Assembly (NCBI RefSeq): GCF_004521985.1
Contig: NZ_SBHZ01000021.1
Coordinates: 1 to 64,000 of the forward strand
From: Ectopseudomonas khazarica
GTDB lineage: Bacteria > Pseudomonadota > Gammaproteobacteria > Pseudomonadales > Pseudomonadaceae
Direction: 5' to 3'
Length of the DNA: 64,000 nt
Shown: in pieces, positions 34,304 through 42,848 of the stretch
How the letters are laid out: the number at the start of each line of letters is the position of its first letter
Numbering within the stretch: the first letter of the stretch is position 1
Notes under the pieces: generated by a model
Told to the model about the DNA's origin: nothing
Database searches by the model: none
Seen by the model: the letters and a program-made list of their open reading frames with translations, nothing else
Made by a program: the position numbers and the translations under genes

Positions 34304-36259
34304 ATGTCTAATGCTATGAATCGCCCGGACTGGTACTTGCCCCTAAGTGAAAGCTTCTGCGCCGCCCTTTCGAGCGGCACAGTTCCTGATTTTCCGAGTC
34401 TAGCTCGATACGAAGCTGCGGCTGTCATTTTCCTTCAGCAACTCCCGAAATTACATTCACAAAATACTCGCTCACTAGAGCTTGAACGAAATTTCGTTAA
34501 ATTGCTTGGTTACTCAACTGACACTTTGCGATCAGTATTGAGCACTGACTACTCACAACAGGCATTCACAGCGGGTCTTATTCTAGCTCCAGCGGCTGGA
34601 GTGGGTCTGCTGGACCACGATGCGCTTTATAAACGTCAGTTTCTGCACCCCGATGGATCATGGAATTTTGATTTCTCGCGGCAGTATGCAAAATTTTCGG
34701 GAGCTATACGTCATGAGTACAGGAGACCCAGTGGTCATATTGTTCTATTGAGCGATCCACAACTGCGCTTTGTAGATACCGTACGTGCAAACCCGCAAGA
34801 ATCAATCGAAGCCCAAGCCCTCGCCGGCACAGGAAAAACTTATGTATTAGCAGAGATTCTGGAATTAATGCCGGATCGAAAATTTCTTTTTCTTGCGGAT
34901 GTTAGCGCCAAACTCCTTCCCATTCAGAAGCGTTTCAAGGGTCAGATCTGGACTAGTACGTTCAAAAGCATGGCAGAGCGAGTCCTCGCAAAAGGAAACA
35001 AAAATCTTGAGGCCAATCTTGTCACCTCTTCAAGGGTGTCTCTTAATTATTACAAGCTTGCAGAGCAGCTCGCGTTTGGTTCCATTGGGAATTTAAGTCC
35101 CCCCCAGGTGGCCTCGCTATGTTGGGCGGTTGTGTATAAATTTTGTGAATCCGATGATTCAGTAATTACTACCAAGCACATACCTCGGAACTACATCACT
35201 TACCTTTCTAAAGCTAACCAAGAGATTGTGGCCGCTGCGTCGGCGAAACTCTGGTTTAAAATGTCGCCCCTTGAGATCGGCGATGAATGCATTCCTGTGC
35301 GCGGCTATCACCGCATCAAGCAAATGTCATTGGCTGGACTACAAATTCCTGAGCAGTCAGAAGTGATCCTCGTTGACGAAGGTCACGATTTGTCCCAGCC
35401 AATGATCAACATACTTGATATGACCCCACAGCCAGTTATTGCCTTGGGCGACCCTTTGCAAAATTTAGAAGGTCAGTACGTAGCTCACAAAGCATCCATA
35501 CGTCATCGTGAGATGTCCTTATCACTACGAGCAGGCCCCTCGCTTACCGATTATGTCAATCAGTTGGTAGAAGCTTATCCAGAGTCACGTAGCCACCCTT
35601 TCCAGGCAGACAAAAACAAAGAGACTGTTGTCGAAGAGTATGACCCAAGCTCATTCCCACCAGATCAATGCGTAATTTTGACGGCCGACGAATGGGGAAT
35701 TTTTGATTGGCTCATCAAAAGTCGCCAACTAAACAAGACAGTAGCTGTAATTGATTGGAACAGCCAATTTAAAGACTTTATAGAAGACTGCCTTAACTTA
35801 TTCGTACATGGCAAGCGTCCGACGCATGGAGCAATATCCGGCTATCAGACTTGGGGGCAGCTGCGGCAAGCTATGTCTTGGAGCGACTCTTTCTCACGTG
35901 TAGATAAATGGCTTGAAGAGGTGGGCTCGAAATTTGGTGTCTCCCAACTTTACTCTTGCGCAGAGTTAGATGAATTAATGCAAAGCACTCCTTCTCGCTA
36001 TCTTGTAGCCACTGTTTTCTCTTGCAAGAACTATGAATTGCCTCGACTGGCAATATCTGAGGACTTGTATTACTTCTCATCACTAACAAGCAAAAGAAGC
36101 TTCTCGAAAAAGCTTGCACTAATCTACACTGCAATCACAAGAGTTTCTGGCATGATCTATTTGCCGTCAAACCACAACGAGTGGATTGATTATATTTTAA
36201 AAACCAGACGCGACGTATCGCTATTAAGACAGAACACTTCCACACCTATCAATGACTAG
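34304..36259 (+). CDS. SF1 (UvrD-like) helicase of a two-gene helicase-nuclease module
   Basis: 651 residues. An N-terminal domain (1-140) of unknown fold is followed by a Q-motif-like SDPQLRFVDT (150-159), Walker A ALAGTGKT (172-179), Walker B VDEGHDLS (357-364), motif III GDPLQNLEG and motif VI LIYTAITRVSGMIYLP near the C-terminus. All core motifs are present, so it should be an active ATPase. Its partner nuclease begins 27 bp downstream. This pair is distinct in sequence from the Gabija-like pair on the same island. Confidence 0.75.
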   Translation: MSNAMNRPDWYLPLSESFCAALSSGTVPDFPSLARYEAAAVIFLQQLPKLHSQNTRSLELERNFVKLLGYSTDTLRSVLSTDYSQQAFTAGLILAPAAGVGLLDHDALYKRQFLHPDGSWNFDFSRQYAKFSGAIRHEYRRPSGHIVLLSDPQLRFVDTVRANPQESIEAQALAGTGKTYVLAEILELMPDRKFLFLADVSAKLLPIQKRFKGQIWTSTFKSMAERVLAKGNKNLEANLVTSSRVSLNYYKLAEQLAFGSIGNLSPPQVASLCWAVVYKFCESDDSVITTKHIPRNYITYLSKANQEIVAAASAKLWFKMSPLEIGDECIPVRGYHRIKQMSLAGLQIPEQSEVILVDEGHDLSQPMINILDMTPQPVIALGDPLQNLEGQYVAHKASIRHREMSLSLRAGPSLTDYVNQLVEAYPESRSHPFQADKNKETVVEEYDPSSFPPDQCVILTADEWGIFDWLIKSRQLNKTVAVIDWNSQFKDFIEDCLNLFVHGKRPTHGAISGYQTWGQLRQAMSWSDSFSRVDKWLEEVGSKFGVSQLYSCAELDELMQSTPSRYLVATVFSCKNYELPRLAISEDLYYFSSLTSKRSFSKKLALIYTAITRVSGMIYLPSNHNEWIDYILKTRRDVSLLRQNTSTPIND

Positions 36260-36286
36260 CTACTGCGAAATCCTTGAGATAACTCT

Positions 36287-36976
36287 ATGAATGAATGGCG
36301 TACTGTATTTCATCACAATAGCTATCACATGCGCTCCTACTCCGAGACTCGCTGGGCTGCGATGCTTGACGCTTTAGGTATTGCCTGGCTTTATGAACCA
36401 AAGCAGGTTTTAACAAGGCACGGTATTTATAAGCCCGACTTCTATTTGCCTAACGCAAATCTATATCTTGAAGTAAAAGGTCCTCATCCGACCTCCATAG
36501 AAATAGAAAAAGCCCACGATTTACAAGAAACCACTGGAATCCCTGTCTTTTTTTCCCATGGTCGACCAACTTTTTTTGACGGAGAACTAAGAGGAGGAAT
36601 AATTTCTTATTTCTCAAATAATCTAGCAGTTCGTTTTACTACTGCTCGGCTCGGACAGCTTATAAAGAGCCATCTCGATGACAAAACATATTGGTCTTAT
36701 ATTTATAACGGAAGACACACTGCCAGCCCACCGTACATTAATGCTGGTAGTGTGGCTACTTCATATCTCTCATCACTTTTATCTAGAGCACAATTAGAGC
36801 AATATCTCGAAACTCAACACAAGCCTCTCAATGCTATTAAATCACTCAATCAGAATCCAGCAGGGAACATTGAGAAGGCCTTACAATATGCCGGTAGCAA
36901 ACTAAAGAACGCACAGCTTATTGAAATGCTTTGTTATGGTAGGTTTGGAAGCAAGTCACTTTTTTCTAGCAAATAA
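36287..36976 (+). CDS. PD-(D/E)XK endonuclease partner
   Basis: 229 residues. E20 (SYSETRWAAMLDALGI), D51 (GIYKPDFYLP) and E62-V-K64 (LYLEVKGP) form a complete PD-(D/E)XK site of the VSR/TnsA-like type, with the helical E from the first helix. The C-terminal 130 residues are helical and unknown. It follows the helicase closely with no terminator between, so they are one operon. A helicase that exposes DNA and a nuclease that cuts it is a common anti-phage layout; no named system could be assigned. Confidence 0.75.
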   Translation: MNEWRTVFHHNSYHMRSYSETRWAAMLDALGIAWLYEPKQVLTRHGIYKPDFYLPNANLYLEVKGPHPTSIEIEKAHDLQETTGIPVFFSHGRPTFFDGELRGGIISYFSNNLAVRFTTARLGQLIKSHLDDKTYWSYIYNGRHTASPPYINAGSVATSYLSSLLSRAQLEQYLETQHKPLNAIKSLNQNPAGNIEKALQYAGSKLKNAQLIEMLCYGRFGSKSLFSSK

Positions 36977-37007
36977 AAAAGGGGCACAACCATCCTGGAT
37001 GCACCCC
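36975..37007 (-). terminator. Intrinsic terminator of the repeat-array RNA
   Basis: Minus strand: GGGGTGCA (37007-37000), 11-nt loop, TGTGCCCC (36988-36981), then TTTTTT (36980-36975). Eight pairs, two of them G-T. There is no T-run on the plus strand, so it works for leftward transcription out of the repeat array. It touches the stop codon of the nuclease gene. Confidence 0.75.
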
Positions 37008-37020
37008 CTCCTGCCCTAAC

Positions 37021-37396
37021 CGGCAGTGAACGCTACCTTCAGCAGCAACTGCCTATTCGGCAGTGAACGCTACCTTCAGCAGCAACTGCCTATTCGGCAG
37101 TGAACGCCACCTTCAGCAGCAACTGCCTATTCGGCAGTGAACGCCACCTTCAGCAACAACTGCCTATTCGGCAGTGAACGCCACCTTCAGCAACAACTGC
37201 CTATTCGGCAGTGAACGCCACCTTCAGCAACAACTGCCTATTCGGCAGTGAACGCCACCTTCAGCAACAACTGCCTATTCGGCAGTGAACGCCACCTTCA
37301 GCAACAACTGCCTATTCGGCAGTGAACGCCACCTTCAGCAACAACTGCCTATTCGGCAGTGAACGCCACCTTCAGCAACAACTGCCTATTCGGCAG
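37021..37396 (-). repeat. Ten 37-bp tandem repeats with type I-F CRISPR-like stem-loops
   Basis: Units start at 37021, 37058, 37095, 37132, 37169, 37206, 37243, 37280, 37317 and 37354, plus a partial CGGCAG at 37391. Units 4-10 are identical; units 1-2 differ at two positions and unit 3 at one, so divergence is at the promoter-distal end. Nine boundaries contain the full minus-strand 20-mer GTTCACTGCCGAATAGGCAG. The left edge has a variant stem (CTGCC-CTAACC-GGCAG) and the right edge keeps the stem but loses GTTCAC. The sequence between 20-mers (17 nt, TTGTTGCT then GAAGGTGGC) is constant, so these are not CRISPR spacers. Confidence 0.95.
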
Positions 37397-37459
37397 TTTG
37401 TGAAGGTATTTTTACCCTCACGACCAGTGTCTCATCCTTGCTCACCGATTAAATTGTAT

Positions 37460-37486
37460 ATTATATCATATATTATCAATTGTCAA
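37460..37486 (-). promoter_or_regulatory. Promoter of the repeat-array RNA
   Basis: Minus strand: TTGACA (37486-37481) and TATAAT (37465-37460) with a 15-bp spacer, or TAATAT with a 17-bp spacer (37463-37458), in a strongly AT-rich stretch. Reads into the array. It is also upstream of, and divergent from, the McrB-like gene. Confidence 0.65.
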
Positions 37487-37559
37487 GCTCTCATTTCACT
37501 TGAGAGCTGGCGGGAATACTCCCAAGATTCAACCGCTCAGAACGAAAACCACTAGTCGT

Positions 37560-39878
37560 ATGCCCAGCCGAAGCCTAGGATGCTTCCGCGATGCCATTTT
37601 GCCAGACGATTCCGAGGATATTGTGAGCCTAAAAGTTGGAAGTGACGCCGCCTTGAAGGCGCACCTGGACGCCCTACTGACAGGACCATTGAAATCGAAG
37701 AGTGTCGAAGCCTGGGCGCTCAAGCTGGAACAGTTTTTTGCCGAGGTGCAGCGCGGGATTTCCTCCCGCATACATGAATATTCGTTTCTCCTCCGGCTGT
37801 GGAATCAAAACCCGGTGGCCTCCGCCGGAAGCGGTCACGTGAAGATAGAACCAGCGCTGACGGATTCGACCTTCGTGGACTGGTTTGCCACCGCAGTTTC
37901 CTCCCAGCTGCCGAAAGATCTCGCCGAGGCCGAGGCGCACCTTATCGAGCTTTACAACGAGCTACAACGTCGCCTCAGCCAGCTGTGTGATCGTGTTCCT
38001 CGCCTTAAGCTCAACCGCGTACTCTGTGCCCTTTACCCGGCGCATTTCACTACGATCGCTAATGTCGGCATGCTCAAAGAATTGCATGTGGAATTGGGTG
38101 GCAACCGGCATGACCACCCAGTGCAAATGCACCGCTCCATTCGTACCCGCATCGATGCAGTTCTAGAGCCTGTGCCACTGAACGACACGACAGCTCAAGC
38201 CCGACGCATCTGCTTGTCCTGGCTGCTGTACGAACGTCTCAACAGCGACAGCGCCCCGGAGAGCCCAGAACCGCTGAACGAAACCGAGCTAGGCCTTAAA
38301 CCCTTTCCAGCCAGTCTGCGCCGCAAAGGCTTGACCTCCTTGGGCGGCGGCTTCCAGACCCTGCTTGGATTGCTTCCCGAGCTGAATGAAGGCGTGAGCC
38401 GCGACGAGTTCACTGACTTACTGAAGCAAAACAATCCGAATTTAGCTGCCAACAGCGTGGGCACTATGATCAACGTGGTCGCTCGCGACTTCGACTTATG
38501 CAGGCGCGAGGGGGATACCTACCGGCTGTCCGCGCGCGGCACTAATCTGCTGGACACCCAAGATCCCGATGAGCTGGCTGACCAGCTCCTAACCCGAATC
38601 TTGGGCACCGACCATGTCGTTAAAGCCTTAGGAATCTCCGCACTTACCAAAGCCGAACTGATCGCGCTTCTGCAAGACGTCAACCCGGGCTGGACCACAA
38701 GTTTCGCGCCCTCCTCGTTAATCGGCTGGCTAAATCACCTGGGCGTCATCGAGTCAGGTATCGATAAGCGTCTGCACCTATCTAAGCGAGGCCTGCGCTG
38801 GGCGGAACTGGTCACCTGGCCGCTGGAGTCCCTTCCTAAGCCCCCACAAACCGTGGCGGAGCTACAGGTCGAGACAGGGGGCGGGATAAAACTACCTACC
38901 CCCAACGAACTCAACATACGCCTTCAGGCGCTGTCAGGTAATCGCCTGTCCTTAGATCCTGCATTAGTCAGCCAGCTACATGCCGGACTGTGGTTTCATC
39001 CGGTCCGCCACTTTGCCGTACTCACCGGCATTTCTGGCTCTGGCAAAACTCAACTGGCGTTGAACTATGCGCATGCACTCCACGGCACGTCCCACGACGA
39101 ATCGCCATACATACGCATCATTCCCGTCCAGCCCGGCTGGTACGACCCCAGTCCATTACTGGGCTACGTCAATCCGCTTCAGGAGGCCAATTACCGGAGT
39201 GCCCCCTTCCTTGAGCTGCTAATCCAGGCGTCGGAAGATCCGGAAACTCCATATGTAGCCATCCTGGACGAAATGAATCTGTCGCACCCGGAACAGTACT
39301 TGGCACCGGTGCTGTCGGCTATGGAAACCAATGGCTGGATTGACCTTCATCAGTTAGGTGAGGACATCACACCCGTACCTATGCGGGTCCGCTATCCCAC
39401 CAACCTAGCGATCATCGGCACCCTCAACATGGACGAAACCACTCACGGCCTCTCTGACAAGGTCCTGGATCGGGCCTACACCCTGGAGTTCTGGGACATC
39501 GATGTGGGCGCTTTCCCCGGCTGGGCAACCACCGCACTCCCAGATGATCTAAAGCAAACGGCGAAAGATCTGCTTTCACAACTGGTTAAGGCGTTGGAAC
39601 CCGTACGCTTGCATTTCGGCTGGAGGACCATTGATGACGTGCTCAGCTATCTCGCCTTCCAAAATGCGAGCGCTCAAGTCGATCTGAATGCACTCGACCA
39701 AGTCGTGTATGCCAAAGTTCTTCCCAAGTTACGTGGTGAAACCTCCCAGCGTTTTCAGCACGCGCTGGATGCCGTGCACACCGTGCTGGTCAAGCACGGA
39801 CTGGAACGTTGCGAACAGAAGGTCAAGAGCATGCAAGAGGACCTAGTGGCGACTGGCTCTGCGCGATTCTGGCGGTAA
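37560..39878 (+). CDS. mcrB: McrB-like AAA+ GTPase
   Basis: 772 residues from the ATG at 37560 (the frame is open to 37500; no strong ribosome site is visible, so the start is uncertain). A long N-terminal region of winged-helix-like segments (e.g. LTSLGGGFQTLLGLLPELNEGVSRDEFTDLL) probably reads the target. The C-terminal AAA+ module has Walker A GISGSGKT (490-497), Walker B ILDEMNLSHPEQY (568-580) and IIGTLNMDETTHGLSDKVLDRA, the McrB sensor and arginine-finger region. It should drive DNA translocation for the nuclease encoded 3 bp downstream, as in type IV modification-dependent restriction. Confidence 0.85.
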   Translation: MPSRSLGCFRDAILPDDSEDIVSLKVGSDAALKAHLDALLTGPLKSKSVEAWALKLEQFFAEVQRGISSRIHEYSFLLRLWNQNPVASAGSGHVKIEPALTDSTFVDWFATAVSSQLPKDLAEAEAHLIELYNELQRRLSQLCDRVPRLKLNRVLCALYPAHFTTIANVGMLKELHVELGGNRHDHPVQMHRSIRTRIDAVLEPVPLNDTTAQARRICLSWLLYERLNSDSAPESPEPLNETELGLKPFPASLRRKGLTSLGGGFQTLLGLLPELNEGVSRDEFTDLLKQNNPNLAANSVGTMINVVARDFDLCRREGDTYRLSARGTNLLDTQDPDELADQLLTRILGTDHVVKALGISALTKAELIALLQDVNPGWTTSFAPSSLIGWLNHLGVIESGIDKRLHLSKRGLRWAELVTWPLESLPKPPQTVAELQVETGGGIKLPTPNELNIRLQALSGNRLSLDPALVSQLHAGLWFHPVRHFAVLTGISGSGKTQLALNYAHALHGTSHDESPYIRIIPVQPGWYDPSPLLGYVNPLQEANYRSAPFLELLIQASEDPETPYVAILDEMNLSHPEQYLAPVLSAMETNGWIDLHQLGEDITPVPMRVRYPTNLAIIGTLNMDETTHGLSDKVLDRAYTLEFWDIDVGAFPGWATTALPDDLKQTAKDLLSQLVKALEPVRLHFGWRTIDDVLSYLAFQNASAQVDLNALDQVVYAKVLPKLRGETSQRFQHALDAVHTVLVKHGLERCEQKVKSMQEDLVATGSARFWR

Positions 39879-39881
39879 GCC

Positions 39882-41441
39882 ATGATTTCTGTTCGCCGCC
39901 GAGGCGTTGAGGACAGTGCGGAGTGGATCGCGGTCGCGGCTGGCGAGGTGGCGACCGGCTTCTACGAAGACACTGACTATGACATCCGCCCAGCACCAAC
40001 CACAAAGCAGATGTTCGTCGATGATGTTGAACTTCTGGCGGCATCCGGTTGGTTCCAATGGCGCCCATGTTTCTATGCCGGCCAGGTGCGTGTTGACGTG
40101 CTCGATGTCTCGGGCGCGCAAGCAAGCTATTGCTTAGAGGTCAGCCCAAAGGCGAATAAGGCGGATACCGCTAAATTCGCCGAGATGATTGCGGAGATTC
40201 GTACCTTCGACCAAACACTCTTAGGTGGCATGTCAGCTGCCACCTTGGCCTTTGGCAACGCAGGCCGTCCCAGCCTTCACTCTGACCACGTGCTGCTTGC
40301 CCGGCTTCGACAATATGGCAACCTTTTCTTGGCCACCGTGGCCGACCTCATCCGCTCTCCGCATCAGAAACTGTCGGCCGACCGTCAGATGCTGCCTCTA
40401 GCACGCGCCCGACGCTTGCACCCCACTGCACTGCGCGAACGCCAGCTGTCGGCTCTACTCAACAGCAACTCGTTAGCGGTCGAGTTACTCGACACCTTTC
40501 AGGTCCATGCGTGGACCTCGGCTCCCACCGTTGATACACCCGCTAACCGTGTACTGCTTTGCCTGCTGAAACGATTTCGAGCAACTGTAACGGCCATCCG
40601 GGGACGAGTCACCCTTCTTCAGATCGGAAATGATCAGGAAGAACAGCGTAAACGCCTCGTTCGACGACTCGCAATGCTCGACCACTTGGAGACAAAAGTC
40701 ACCCAGCTGATCCAGCGCCACCCTTTCACCGCCGTGAGAGCCGGCCTCACCGGATCGTCTGGCCTCACTCAGATAGCAGCCCACCCTGCGTACAACCGGG
40801 CCTATCGAATCGGGTGTGCAGCAATGGCTTCAGCTATCGAGGGTGAACAATCACTCGATCAGCTGCATGTAAGCCCCTCATGGGGGATCTACGAAACCTG
40901 GTGTTTCCTCCAGGTCATGGTCTGCCTAGAGCAGCTGCTGAACATCAAGTTGGAACCGATCAGATCAAAAGTCGTGGGTGCACAGCTCGCGTTTCATGCT
41001 CAGACTAGCAGCGGACATGCGGTGGAAGTGCTTTTTCAGGCCAAGTTTCCTGCTGCCGCTCCTCACGCGAATAAGCGTGGCTGGAGTATCTCCCGCGAAC
41101 GTGTTCCTGACATCGTCATCGTGGAGCACAACGAGTCCTGCTGCCGTTCACTCATACTCGACGCTAAATGGCGTAGCGGCAGGAGCAATATCCTGGAAGC
41201 AATGGAGTCGGCTCACCTATACCATGACAGTCTTCGTCTTCGAAGTGGTCAGACCGTCATACACCCCAATCGCTGCATTCTGCTTTTACCAGGAGAAAGC
41301 GAAGTAGAGAATCTTGGTGATCCCGAGTTCATTCGAACGAACGAAGTCGGAGCTATTTCAGCTTTCTTGCCACGTGGGGCTGGAGTGGTCTCTCTGTCGA
41401 ACCTACTCAAGGAGTGGCTCTCCCCCTTCAAGTCCAAATAA
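39882..41441 (+). CDS. McrC-like nuclease (DUF2357 plus PD-(D/E)XK)
   Basis: 519 residues. The N-terminal 330 residues match the DUF2357-type stalk (SYCLEVSPKANKADTAKFAEMIAEI; RQMLPLARARRLHPTALRERQLS). The C-terminal PDDEXK_7-like nuclease has E338 (IYETWCFLQ), D410 (RVPDIVIVE) and D427-A-K429 (LILDAKWRS). It follows the McrB-like gene by 3 bp. Together they form a McrBC-like restriction system of the variant in which McrC is replaced by a DUF2357 nuclease. The modified base or sequence recognised cannot be read. Confidence 0.8.
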   Translation: MISVRRRGVEDSAEWIAVAAGEVATGFYEDTDYDIRPAPTTKQMFVDDVELLAASGWFQWRPCFYAGQVRVDVLDVSGAQASYCLEVSPKANKADTAKFAEMIAEIRTFDQTLLGGMSAATLAFGNAGRPSLHSDHVLLARLRQYGNLFLATVADLIRSPHQKLSADRQMLPLARARRLHPTALRERQLSALLNSNSLAVELLDTFQVHAWTSAPTVDTPANRVLLCLLKRFRATVTAIRGRVTLLQIGNDQEEQRKRLVRRLAMLDHLETKVTQLIQRHPFTAVRAGLTGSSGLTQIAAHPAYNRAYRIGCAAMASAIEGEQSLDQLHVSPSWGIYETWCFLQVMVCLEQLLNIKLEPIRSKVVGAQLAFHAQTSSGHAVEVLFQAKFPAAAPHANKRGWSISRERVPDIVIVEHNESCCRSLILDAKWRSGRSNILEAMESAHLYHDSLRLRSGQTVIHPNRCILLLPGESEVENLGDPEFIRTNEVGAISAFLPRGAGVVSLSNLLKEWLSPFKSK

Positions 41442-41661
41442 TTATCTCGAAACTAGGTATCACCATTAGTTAATCCAGGGCTCGCCAAGCAAAGCCCCTC
41501 TGCAAGACCAATCACAGACTCACTACCACACTTAATCTGCAAAACTACCTCCCCTGCCTACTGAAAAGGCAACCGAATAAACTGATAGAACCCACAAAAA
41601 AGACTTGCAAAACTTAAAAACGAATATCAGCATAAGTTTCCGTTAACCAACGGAGATTCTT

Positions 41662-42435
41662 ATGAGCTACATATTTATACTTGGCGCAAGTGATCCAGAG
41701 ATGGCTACAATTGAAAGGCTTTGCCGATCTTATGATTTTGAAGTCACTTATGCCCTTTCAAACGGAAGACGCGTTCACGCTGGAAATGCTTACGTAGCAG
41801 ATCCTATTAACTTCAAAAAATATCAAGATTTGATACCTGTGTGGGTTGAATGCCGCTCGAATAATTTCAACCTACACGACGTCATAGTTGATCACCATCA
41901 ACAGGGAGATCCAGGCTTTGGGTTTCCACCGGAGCAGTATTGGCTAGGCAGCAGTATCGGTCAGGTTTGCAAACTAATTGGTCACCCACAGACTAACGAA
42001 CTCAGTATTGTGGCAGCTGCGGACCACTGCCTAAGCCATGCCTACAAAGGTAAATGCCCGGGCGTTAATCCAGCCGATTTGAGAAAATGGAGAGCCAAAA
42101 CAAGGTCCGATTTTCAACGAATACCCATAGAAACGATTGAGCAAGAAGTTGAAAAAGCTCTATCTGTCTTGCACAAGCAACCAACCTTGGAAATCAACAA
42201 TGAACAATTCATCGACGCCCGAGGAATAAAACTCAAAGAATTTTCCGAAGCTTCCGCAATTCTTGGTAAATCTGTTATCTATGAGATTTATGATTCAAAA
42301 TCTAGGAGAATGAAAGTTGGAGTGCTAGGCGGAAGCACTAAGCAAATAAAAACATGGATGGATTGGGCCGCTTCGTTTCTTATCAACTGTTACGGTGATC
42401 CAGATCGAGGCTATGCTGGCGGTTACAAACCATAG
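41662..42435 (+). CDS. DHH-like phosphoesterase, cargo protein of unknown role
   Basis: 257 residues. VIVDHHQQGDPGF (residues 74-86) is the DHH motif of the DHH phosphoesterase family, and VAAADHCLSHAYKG (116-129) may add a metal ligand. The C-terminus (MKVGVLGGSTKQIKTWMDW, then GYAGGYKP) could be a reduced DHHA1-like substrate domain. Family members cleave small nucleotides (nanoRNA, c-di-AMP, pAp) or degrade ssDNA (RecJ). At 257 residues it is shorter than most. It follows the McrBC-like operon by 220 bp with its own ribosome site (GGAG), so it is probably a separate unit. Confidence 0.6.
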   Translation: MSYIFILGASDPEMATIERLCRSYDFEVTYALSNGRRVHAGNAYVADPINFKKYQDLIPVWVECRSNNFNLHDVIVDHHQQGDPGFGFPPEQYWLGSSIGQVCKLIGHPQTNELSIVAAADHCLSHAYKGKCPGVNPADLRKWRAKTRSDFQRIPIETIEQEVEKALSVLHKQPTLEINNEQFIDARGIKLKEFSEASAILGKSVIYEIYDSKSRRMKVGVLGGSTKQIKTWMDWAASFLINCYGDPDRGYAGGYKP

Positions 42436-42545
42436 CAGCCAAATACGAGCCCATAAACTTTCATTAGACGACTGTGACAATTGAGTTGCTGACCCCTGGG
42501 CGCTCATCGAAGGTGACGATGACTAGTAAACACCCACTGGATCTC

Positions 42546-42790
42546 TTCAGCGGAGCTGGTGTGGGTTTGTTATCAACCCTTCTTTTTGAGTACAAATCAA
42601 TCGCCACACTGCACCGCCCAGGGGATTGGTGCGTTTCTTTGATGACAACTAACCCGGAGCCGGATGAAGTTTGACCATGGGCGAAATAGACCAACCCCTC
42701 TCCCACGGCCCGGCCGCAGTGACCTGGTGAAAGTGGACCATGGTCCACAACCCAAGCAGCCCCCCAAAAATGGGTGTAAATGGGTGTGCT
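42546..42790. repeat. Non-coding module copy A (hairpin, paired palindromes, TGGGTGT iterons)
   Basis: Begins TTCAGCGGAGCTGGTGTG. A long-range inverted repeat (TTGTTATCAA near 42568 and TTGATGACAA near 42636) follows, then a degraded palindrome (TGACCATGGGCG, 42672) and an intact one 62 bp on (GTGGACCATGGTCCAC, 42733-42748), the latter preceded by TGACCTGG. Two TGGGTGT repeats follow at 42771 and 42781. No gene. A second, longer copy lies at 44821-45195. Confidence 0.7.
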
Positions 42791-42848
42791 TTTGGTTCTG
42801 GGGGAAACCGAACCAATCGCCCGTCTCCCTTGGCTTCCAGCTTGCTTG

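Larger units (their letters stand above)
36975..37453 (-). ncRNA. Predicted non-coding RNA carrying type I-F-like repeat hairpins
   Basis: A leftward transcription unit bounded by a consensus-like promoter (37486-37460) and an intrinsic terminator (37007-36975). The transcript, about 480 nt, would consist of a 57-nt leader and ten 37-nt units. Each unit boundary folds into the stem CTGCC/GGCAG with loop GAATA, preceded by GTTCA. There is no ribosome site or conserved frame (37 is not a multiple of 3). The 20-nt element matches the Cas6f (Csy4) substrate half of type I-F CRISPR repeats. No cas gene is present. Possible roles: repeat mimic that ties up Cas6f/Cas7f (RNA anti-CRISPR), or a repeat-type antitoxin RNA; the first fits the hairpin better. 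Confidence 0.6.

Noticed and set aside
37021..37396. A standard CRISPR array
   Set aside because: The stem-loop matches a type I-F repeat, but the period is 37 bp instead of about 60, the intervening 17 nt are constant, and no cas gene is in the window.
37021..37396. ToxI-type (type III) antitoxin RNA
   Set aside because: Tandem 36-37-nt repeats with a terminator fit, but downstream on the same strand there is no ToxN-like gene; the next sequence is the convergent nuclease gene.
37322..37555. A 77-codon plus-strand ORF running out of the repeats
   Set aside because: It is an accident of the repeats: 37 is not a multiple of 3, so each unit shifts frame, and there is no ribosome site.
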